A stretch of DNA of 64,000 nucleotides from Phylloscopus collybita. Taxonomy: Eukaryota; Chordata; Aves; Passeriformes; Phylloscopidae. The translations under genes were made by a program, and so were the position numbers. The first letter of the stretch is position 1. Every line of letters begins with the position of its first letter. Below, piece after piece: positions 53,940 through 61,101 of the stretch. The DNA is taken from the NCBI GenBank assembly GCA_027886175.1, contig JAJNNQ010000004.1, positions 1 to 64,000 of the forward strand, written 5' to 3'. The notes beneath the pieces were generated by a model. It was given only the letters and a program-made list of their open reading frames with translations. It did not search any database and was not told the DNA's origin.

Positions 53940-53973
53940 TAAAAAAAAAAGAAAAAAAAAAGAGGAAAAAAAA
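53940..53973 (+). repeat. A-rich purine tract
   Basis: About 33 bases of A with single G interruptions, at the boundary where AT-rich intron gives way to the CpG-rich shore. A short low-complexity run, seen directly. Confidence 0.75.
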
Positions 53974-54315
53974 TATAACCTCCCAATACACTTTTAATGG
54001 TAATTTATGCTTTTATACTGCCTCTAAGAAGGTTGAAACTTGGCATGTCTCCTGAGAGCATGTACAGGTGGACGGGACAGCACACTGCCCACAGAAGAAG
54101 ATGGAGGTACGCTGCCACACTCCCAGCGCCTTTCCGGCCCGTTTTCCCAGCGCCAGGCGCTCCACCCGCGGGCAGCTCCAGAGGTTCCCGGGAGCCCGCA
54201 CCCCTTCACCCTCCGGGAATCCATGGGGAGGCCCTGGGAAGGCAGCGAGAGTCAGGCCGAGGCAGATGTAGCAGCGTCGGTGTTCTGGAGCAGCAGCGGG
54301 GGGCAAGAGAACGAA

Positions 54316-54564
54316 GGAAAAGGAAAAGGAAAAGGAAAAGGAAAAGGAAAAGGAAAAGGAAAAGGAAAAGGAAAAGGAAAAGGAAAAGGAAAAGGAAAAG
54401 GAAAAGGAAAAGGAAAAGGAAAAGGAAAAGGAAAAGGAAAAGGAAAAGGAAAAGGAAAAGGAAAAGGAAAAGGAAAAGGAAAAGGAAAAGGAAAAGGAAA
54501 AGGAAAAGGAAAAGGAAAAGGAAAAGGAAAAGGAAAAGGAAAAGGAAAAGGAAAAGGAAAAGGA

Positions 54565-54632
<68 letters not shown>

Positions 54633-54643
54633 AAAGAAAGAAG
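54316..54643 (+). repeat. Homopurine array: (GGAAAA)n hexamer followed by (AAAG)n
   Basis: About 41 essentially perfect copies of GGAAAA (54316-54563) change abruptly to about 18 copies of AAAG (to 54634), with a short degenerate edge. Purity over nearly 250 bases suggests recent expansion. It sits in a CpG-rich patch about 2.2 kb inside the presumptive first intron. Spurious long frames (up to 322 aa) run through it because a 6-base unit never creates a stop. Confidence 0.95.
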
Positions 54644-55565
54644 TTCATGGAGCACTTGTGCATACCTCCCTCCCGCTGCTTTGGAAAAACAGAGAGAGCT
54701 GCTCAAGGTAAAGGGAATGAAGCGGGGACGGGGACAGACAATCTTCTCTCACAGCCGTCAGAGGACGAGCACCATCCTTCCCTGCGGCCCCGGGGGATCC
54801 CCGGAGCCCGGGACCCCGCAGGAGGGGCAGAGCAGCGGGGCAGCCTCTTCAAAGGGAGCAATAAAGGCTCTAGGAAAAATAAACGCGACGGGAACTGACC
54901 CCAAATCCGCGAGCTGTAACATGCCCGCCTCCTGCTCTCGCCCCGGAAAGCTCCCAGACCTCTAGCTTTCTGCTGACCCTCTCCCTTCATGGTAAGGCAA
55001 CAAATGGCAAGACCTCGGACCCCGGAGCTGAATAACAGGAAATATAAGCATCTGTCACCTCCCGGGGAGAGCTAAATGGATTAGCGAAAGCAACAAAGGG
55101 AAGAAAAGCTCTTTCAAACGTGCAATTGATTAACAAGTCCCCTCTAATCTGCAGCATCACTGTTTTTCCTTAAAGACATCATCGGTCTCCTCCAGCACGT
55201 CGCTGCAATTAAGTTAAAGCCAGGAAAGGCGGGGGAGGAAGGCGCTGCTAACCCGCCGAGCTCCCACGCTGCCCGGTGAGGACAGAACGGGAAGGGTTAC
55301 AAACCTAGTTTGGAAACGCTGCAGCCTTGTCATCTGCTCCCTCAGTCCCTGGGCGAAGACTCCCGGGAAGGACTTTGAGAGTAAGGTTTATCTGCAGCAG
55401 AGGGGGAGAGGGCAATTTTCCAGAGAATGGTTTCATGAAAGATCAAAGAGCTGGATCCGGCAGCTCCTACCTCGACGGTGCATTTCACATCCCGGAGAAA
55501 ACGAAAACGTTAAGCCTCCCCTTTCCTACTCTGAAAGCACACAACTGAGGAGCGAGTGGGACGGA

Positions 55566-55570
<5 letters not shown>

Positions 55571-55616
<46 letters not shown>
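55571..55616 (+). repeat. 46-base A homopolymer
   Basis: An uninterrupted run of 46 A, preceded by 'ggaaaatt' and followed by 'gtttatgcgg'. It is the longest homopolymer in the window. It could be the tail of a retroposed sequence, but the sequence to its left shows no recognisable SINE or processed gene, and no clear target-site duplication was found. Runs this long are also prone to sequencing length error. Confidence 0.9.
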
Positions 55617-55620
<4 letters not shown>

Positions 55621-56403
55621 ATGCGGCTTCTTTTACAGCAACTGTGTCTTACACCATCGTGGCTCTCCAACCCCACACGTTCTCTTAAGGTCTCTGTAAA
55701 ATCACGGCGCTACCCTCGGAGATGCCGGACAAACTGGCATCTGTTCAGCGGCCGCACGGCTGCAGCCAGGGTGCAAGGTCAGGTCTTAATAGGAGCAGTT
55801 TATCCAGCCCAAATAACAGGCGCGGAGCTCATTGAACCGCGCGTCCTGATGTTTCCTGAGCCCAGAGTCTGACCTCCTCAGTCCCTGAGGGTCGGCCAGG
55901 TACAGAGAAAATTGGACCCTCTAAAGGCCAAAAACACACAGAAAGAAACCTCGCCGAGCCTCCATGAGCTGTAAGCACGGCTGCTGCCCCCTCGCCCACC
56001 CAACTTTAATCCCCTCCTGGTTCCCGCTGAGATTCTGGCAACACTCAACGTCCCAAATAATAACACATTATTATAACCATTCCGAGGAAAGGGCTGGAGG
56101 GCGGGCAAGAGTGAAGGAGGAAGCTCCACTCATTGCTATCCACCCTCGGCAATAACAAAATCCCCAAGTTTTCCTTTGTTTTCTCTTTCTTTTTCTCTCC
56201 ACCCTGCCCCCCTCAGGGGCTACCAACCAGCCTCGGTGCACTGAACCGGCCGAAAGGAGGCACGAAGCTCCTGCCGCCCGAGTGGGGCAGAGGAGCTGGT
56301 ATGCGCTCGGGGTAAAAGTTTTAGCTGCCCTCGCCTCCTGCCAACACACCCGCCCCCTCGTAAAGAACATCAGGTTTCCATTGTGCCAAGAAGAACCGAG
56401 GGG

Positions 56404-56447
56404 GAAAACAAACAAGCAAACAAACAAACACACACACACACCACAAA
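56404..56447 (+). repeat. (AAAC)n / (CA)n microsatellite
   Basis: A short A/C-only run (units AAAC/AAGC, then about 7 CA units) directly to the left of the purine array at 56.46 kb. Seen directly. Confidence 0.8.
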
Positions 56448-56463
56448 AGAACCCAAAAAGGAT

Positions 56464-56547
56464 GAAAGAAGAGAAAGAAAGAAGAGAAAGAAGAGAAAGA
56501 AGAGAAAGAAGAGAAAGAAGAGAAAGAAGAGAAAGAAGAGAAAGAAG

Positions 56548-56626
<79 letters not shown>

Positions 56627-56628
56627 GA
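56464..56628 (+). repeat. Homopurine array: 9-mer (AGAGAAAGA)n followed by (AAAG)n
   Basis: About seven to eight copies of the 9-base unit AGAGAAAGA are followed by roughly 19 copies of AAAG. Purines are on the plus strand without interruption. The array lies within the presumptive first intron, its right edge only about 170 bases from the splice donor at 56797. In the minus-strand transcript it becomes a (CUUU)n and CUUCUCUUU pyrimidine tract. Open frames through it (Lys/Arg/Glu on plus, Phe/Leu/Ser on minus) are artefacts of composition. Confidence 0.92.
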
Positions 56629-56789
56629 AGCCAACATGAATGACCACCTGGGGATGCTGGCGGATCTTTCAGTCTCAAATGGATACCCGCAATTCTCCTA
56701 GGAACAGGAGTAGCTTTCCCTGCCTCCCCTCTCCCCACACACCCCTACCCGAAGAGCAGAAACATCTTCCCCTGCAGCCAGGGGTCCCG

Positions 56790-56801
56790 CTCCTTACCTG
56801 C
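56790..56801 (-). other. 5' splice site (donor) of exon 1
   Basis: Read on the minus strand the sequence is GCAG|GTAAGGAGC, with the exon ending at 56798 and the intron starting at 56797. It matches the vertebrate donor consensus (CAG|GTAAGT) at every position except the last. The site falls immediately after the signal-peptide codons and splits a codon after its first base (phase 1). Reading through it gives only KERDPW and then unrelated residues, which supports a real exon end. Confidence 0.7.
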
Positions 56802-56891
56802 CGCGCGGAGGCGAAGGAGCGAGGCTGCCGCCAGCAGGAGCAGGAGGCGGCCCGCCGCCCCCCGCCGTCCCGCCGCCGCCGCGGGGTCCAT
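56798..56891 (-). CDS. First coding exon of an unidentified secreted or membrane protein (signal peptide), partial
   Basis: Seen: on the minus strand an ATG at 56891-56889 opens a frame of 31 full codons plus one base, ending at a consensus 5' splice site. The peptide begins MDPAAAAGRRGAAGR, continues with a leucine/alanine-rich core (LLLLLAAASLL, residues 16-26) and ends RLRAA. This is the basic n-region, hydrophobic h-region and small-residue c-region of a cleavable signal peptide. The start has A at -3 and G at +4, a good Kozak context. The exon lies in a strong CpG island, as first exons usually do. Inference: the rest of the gene lies leftward, and exon 2 begins in phase 1, an arrangement common in extracellular multidomain proteins. 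No downstream exon was recognised in the window, so the family (matrix protein, receptor, adhesion molecule or other) cannot be fixed. The same frame stays open upstream to an ATG at 57119, so a longer N-terminus is formally possible, though it would mask the signal peptide. Confidence 0.72.
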
Positions 56892-57045
56892 GCTGCCCGC
56901 CCGGCCGCCGCGGCACAGATCCCGCAGGGAGCCGCCGGGAGCAGCGCCTGCAGCGGGCGGAAAGGGGTCCGGTGGCGCTGCCGCAAACTTGTCCCGGACA
57001 CCGCCGCCCCGGCCCTGCGCTCCCGCTAACGGACCGTGCCCGACT

Positions 57046-57053
57046 GGGGGCGG
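57046..57053 (+). promoter_or_regulatory. GC box (Sp1/KLF-type site)
   Basis: GGGGGCGG matches the GC-box core and sits about 155 bases upstream of the ATG within the CpG island. GC boxes work in either orientation. In sequence this GC-rich one match alone is weak evidence of function. Confidence 0.4.
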
Positions 57054-57073
57054 AGGAAGCTGCGCTCCTTTCC

Positions 57074-57109
57074 CCTCCTCCTCCTCCTCCTCCTCCTCCG
57101 CCTCCTCCT
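57074..57109 (-). repeat. (GGA)n trinucleotide tract (CCT on the plus strand) in 5' UTR or promoter
   Basis: About 12 near-perfect CCT/GGA units with one interruption (CCG), ending about 180 bases upstream of the ATG. On the gene's sense strand it is a run of GGA, which if translated in the exon-1 frame gives a run of glutamates. (GGA)n DNA and RNA are known to form G-quadruplex-type structures. Its place between exon 1 and the GC boxes makes it either 5' UTR or core promoter. Confidence 0.85.
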
Positions 57110-57121
57110 TCCCCAGCATCC

Positions 57122-57129
57122 GAACGTCA
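57122..57129 (-). promoter_or_regulatory. CRE-like element
   Basis: On the minus strand this reads TGACGTTC, a CREB/ATF half site (TGACG) with a 6 of 8 match to the full palindrome TGACGTCA. It lies about 230 bases upstream of the ATG between two GC boxes, a usual place for such sites in CpG-island promoters. Whether it is bound is unknown. Confidence 0.35.
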
Positions 57130-57165
57130 CCCGGGACCCGACACAGGGGAGGAGAGCGGCGCCGA

Positions 57166-57172
57166 GGGGCGG
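57166..57172 (+). promoter_or_regulatory. GC box (Sp1/KLF-type site)
   Basis: GGGGCGG within the CpG island, about 275 bases upstream of the ATG and close to the CRE-like element. It is a consensus match only. Confidence 0.35.
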
Positions 57173-57400
57173 ACAGGACAAGGACAGTCCCTTAGCTCCG
57201 GCACCCTCTGCCGGGGGCAGCCTCCGGCCCCAGCCCCGGCCCCGGGCGAGTCGGCACACACCTTTCCCGCCGCACTCGACGACCACCAGGAGCCAGCAGG
57301 ACTTGGGCCCCCTCTGAAAGGCGAGTCCCGATCCCAGAAGCGTCAGGATCCTGCAACTTTCCTCCCAAATATCCCCAATAAAACAAAAATAAGCGGGGGA

Positions 57401-60400
57401 AAGGCACATCTGCCAAACCCGCTACGGCTTTTCCCCTTTGCCTTCTTCCTTCTCACTGCAAAAACTGAAGAGTTCTTTCACCCCTACAGCGTTAAAACCA
57501 GTTGATTTTGAACAGTTTCTCCTGCACCCAAAACGCCTGGAGGCGTCAGCCCCGCGGCACGTACTCCGAGAGGCAAGAACCACCATGGCTGGGATCTCCT
57601 TTGTGCTCTACCAGCTCTCCCATCGGAGGGTGTCAAAAGTAAAATTTGCTTTCTGTCTTCAGCAGGCAGAAAATATTGTGCTGCCAGTAAAGTTTCAAGA
57701 TACTTCCAAGTTATTTACTACCAGAAATAAGAGCATTCTGAGCCTAATTTAAGTAAGCTTTTCGAACTGATTTGGGGGCAGGAGGAGAAGGAGGGAAGAA
57801 GGAGTTGTCTTGGTTTGGGTTTGCAGTTCGAAGAAATCAATCTTCTAAGATAATGCAAAACTGTCAGCAGGCTTCTTTTACCAACCTCATATAAGCTCCA
57901 GGAATAAAGTTCCACCAAATTGCTGCATCATCATTTAATAGCATATTTAATTAGATGTCTTCCCTGCAAATATATTTCTATTGTTTTAGATTTCATTTCT
58001 AAAGATCTGATGCTGAATAATGCTGAGTACATACAAATCCCTTTAAGTTATTCTCCAAATCAAGCTCCAAATTCACAATAATTTTAGTGAAATTAATTTT
58101 CCATTAAATTTATTTCTTAATGCAAACAAAGGAAAATTTTACAATATATACTTTTTTCCTCCTTTTGCACCCTGTTTCTTTCCTCTCAAGTTTTCAGTTC
58201 CATCTTGAAAATTCTTCTGGCACCTAAGAATGACCAAGGGAGGTCCTGATCCCTCTTTGGCAGGAATGTAGGACTGACTAACTTCAGCCCCTTGCCATCA
58301 CAACAACACACTTTAAAATCCCTTTCGTAAACATATGAAACCTAAGGTAAAAGTAGTGCTGATCCTTTTTATAAACTCCATTCCTTGGATTAAAGGCTGC
58401 TCCAGACTTTGCCTCTTCGATAGTTAGGAATATGCTCCTAATTTCCAGACTATACGTATTCAGATCAATTTATATTCTTTCTGTCTTGTGCCATTACTAC
58501 CCTTCCCACTTCCCCCTTTATGACATAAAATGACAGATTCACACCTCAACCTTTATGTTGTTACACTAAAAAAACTTAAATCTTTTAATTTCCTTTTAAA
58601 TGATCAGTTATGTGTTCCCTGATCACCCTGATCCTTTTTCCTGCCATACTGAATATCCCCTCATTCCTCCAAAACTTTGGGAGTCTGATTTAATCTTTCT
58701 GATGATGAGTAACTTGAGCTCGACATAGTGTTGGAGATGCTTTCTCTACTAGAGCACTTTTAATTTCCTTTCTGTGGTGAAAAGACTGATGCCTACCAGT
58801 GATTTACAGCACCCTGCCATATACTATGATAAAGCAGAAAATCTACTTTCCCCTTTCTCTGTCATTTCCAGTATATAACAAACAGCAGAGACCTGCATCA
58901 AAATTCTGACTTCACAGCTCCACCCCAACCCCCCCTTTTTTGTAAGTCAACTCATCAAGATCAATTCCTTCTGTATCTTCTTTTAGTAAGAACACCTCTT
59001 AGCTCTACATCACCAAAAAGTCTTGGTTGCACATTGATAAATAAAATCAGTGTGAAAAAGTGTTCCTAAGAAACTAAAACAGAGTGCTATGACTTTTAAA
59101 ACACAGTTTAGGTGGTTAAAAAGTGCAGCAATTATCTGCCTTAAGTGTTACAAATTCAAACTCTATTTCCTCTGAAATTTATGACTGTACAGCTGTGTTA
59201 CTTACCTTCCAACCTTAATAGGAAATAAAAATGTCTGCATAAATTAGTCTACATTTTGTATAACTGTCCCAATAAATAATATTTTGATTTTTTTCTCTTA
59301 TGCTCTCAAAGATCTCACAAAATCACTAGGATATAGATCCACTTTTTGCATTTGTGAATAAATTAGCATTTGATAGAAACTTTGGTTGTGAATAATTTTT
59401 CTGACTTGGGAGGAGAAACTGGTTGTGTCATGAAGGTTAAACGACTAGGCCAAGTTAGCTACTGAGAATTTAAGTCAGCTTCTGCCCCACAAATTATTTT
59501 GTCACTAACCACAAAAACTGCTATTCATATTTTACATTGTAAGCAAAGTCACTGCAGTGAAGAAAGCACAGTACAAATTCCCTCTGTATTGTAGAAAAAC
59601 ACATACAGCAAAGAGGTGTGGAACAACTGCACATTCTGAGCTGGTTCCCCCAGTTCACGTAAGCTGTTAGAGAGATCACTTGTGTTGTGCAGCATATGGT
59701 CTCAAACTGTTTTGTCACTATTTGAGAAAGAAAAAGCTGTGCACATATTTGTTTGCATGACCATATGGTATGTGCCTGACAGGAGCAGTTAAGAGCAATG
59801 GGCAAAGCTGGAATTCAGCATGGATTTCCTTGGGAATCCCTGACAGAATTTGGGTGGATTCCCTCTGCACTTTTTTCTGTTTTCATAATTAATATAATAA
59901 AAGTGACTTTAAAGAAAGTGTAAGGTTAAATGTGGTTCCAGCTTGAAGGTCTTAGTATGTGTCTATAACCATCCTGCAAGCTTAGATAAGTTTTAAATGG
60001 TACACTATCTTTAGTAAAAAAATTAATTCCCCACCTGATCCTTTTACTCTTGTGATGAAAGCAGCACAGAAAACATTACCTACATGTGTCACATTTTCAG
60101 AATCAACTCTTGGGCTTTCTTCTCCAGTATTAAAGTACACAGATTCCCACTATTGGCCAAAACTGAAAAAAGGATTTGGGCATAAACCACAGGTTTATGA
60201 CACTATTCATACACTAGAGTCTAAATTTCTAATGCAAAAATGCACCTGTTTAGTCTTAAACATTAATTCTTAGTTGAATCCTGTTACGCGTAAACATTGT
60301 GTGATCAGTTATATACATGCAGAACTGCCCCAGCCACAGCAACTGAACAATCACTTCTACAGAGATCCAGAAACTTTCCTGCCACAATGCTTGAGACTCT

Positions 60401-61080
60401 TGACAAACCATGCCTGAGTCTCACCACCCATAAAATTTCAGCCACTGTCTTCTGAAGAGCACATTTTGGAAGAAAACTGAGGTGACTGTGTTATGTATTG
60501 GCCCAGCAGATACCAACCATAGAGATTTGAGCTCTTAACCTTTCTCAACATCTTAGGTCCTCAGGTAGAAGAACAGTGGGACACATTCTACGCCACCTAC
60601 TGGAGTTCTGCCATTTTATGCAAACAAACTGGAGAGTTTGGGGTGGAAGTGGGAAGGCACAAGGGGAAACCCAGATGGATTGCTCAGACACTGAGCATAG
60701 TGTAGTAATCTGATGAGACTGTTGGTCACCTGATTAATGTTACAGTTAGTGAAAGACTGAACAGAAAGAAAATAGTTTGGAGCAGCTATTCACACAAAGA
60801 ACCACATCTTTATAGTCTACCTGCACATTTCTGTGGTTTGTTGTTTTGTTGGGTTTTTTAAATGAACCAAACCTTGTAAATATTAAAATAAAACACAAGT
60901 TAAAAACACTCACTAGAAAATCTTTTCCTACAAAAAAATTAGGTTTTGATCCATACTTCTAGACCAGTGTTCCTTATGCTTTAAATATACATAAACATAT
61001 CTTACATAAATATAAGATTTTGAGAAAGATATGTGTATGTGTGTATTAAAATGGTCACAATAAATATTTTGAAGGAATTA
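57401..61080. other. No recognisable gene; upstream flank of the minus-strand gene
   Basis: GC content falls quickly after about 57.6 kb. A 104-codon plus-strand frame starts near the island edge (57438) but has no recognisable domain or splice signal. The rest is AT-rich without exons or mobile elements. Confidence 0.5.
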
Positions 61081-61101
61081 TTTTACCTTCAGAAGGTAAA
61101 A
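61081..61101. repeat. Perfect 9-base inverted repeat, 3-base spacer
   Basis: TTTTACCTT, CAG, AAGGTAAAA. The arms are exact reverse complements. Confidence 0.9.

Larger units (their letters stand above)
54100..56460. other. CpG-rich shore extending into the presumptive first intron
   Basis: Between the exon-1 island and about 54.1 kb there are several CG-rich patches (54.12-54.31, 54.72-54.96, 55.2-55.5 and 55.7-56.3 kb) separated by purine repeats and an A run. No exon could be supported here: the open frames are not recognisable proteins and much of their length is simple repeat. The patch at 55.08-55.21 kb differs in being a mosaic of short AT motifs such as 'gcaattgattaacaag' and 'gcaattaag', which resemble homeodomain sites. 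The segment may carry intronic enhancers or alternative starts, but that is inference. Confidence 0.5.
56750..57400. promoter_or_regulatory. CpG-island core: promoter, 5' UTR and exon 1 of the minus-strand gene
   Basis: This stretch is strikingly GC-rich and full of CG dinucleotides in a window that is otherwise AT-rich and CpG-poor. It covers exon 1 and several hundred bases upstream of the ATG. Such islands mark constitutive or developmentally used vertebrate promoters. No TATA box is evident in a convincing position, which fits a dispersed-start CpG promoter. The transcription start cannot be placed exactly; it should lie between about 56.9 and 57.4 kb. A divergent plus-strand transcript is possible, but no plus-strand exon is recognisable. 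Confidence 0.8.

Noticed and set aside
53997..54965. 322-codon plus-strand open frame, and 166-223-codon frames in other phases, across the hexamer array
   Set aside because: Most of the length is the (GGAAAA)n/(AAAG)n repeat, read as Lys/Arg/Gly/Glu or Phe/Ser/Leu. The flanks match no known protein and all frames are open for compositional reasons.
56071..56738. Open frames of 86-188 codons through the 56.5 kb array
   Set aside because: Driven by the 9-mer/AAAG repeat and CpG-rich flanks; no domain, and they overlap each other in several phases.
56798..56891. Naming the gene from the signal peptide
   Set aside because: Signal peptides are not diagnostic; several extracellular families have a phase-1 signal-peptide exon followed by a very long intron, so any symbol would be a guess.
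57026..57416. Overlapping 74-127-codon minus frames and 93-177-codon plus frames in the CpG island
   Set aside because: GC-rich sequence has few stops in any phase. Pro- or Arg-rich translations match no known protein, and only the exon-1 frame has a signal peptide plus donor.
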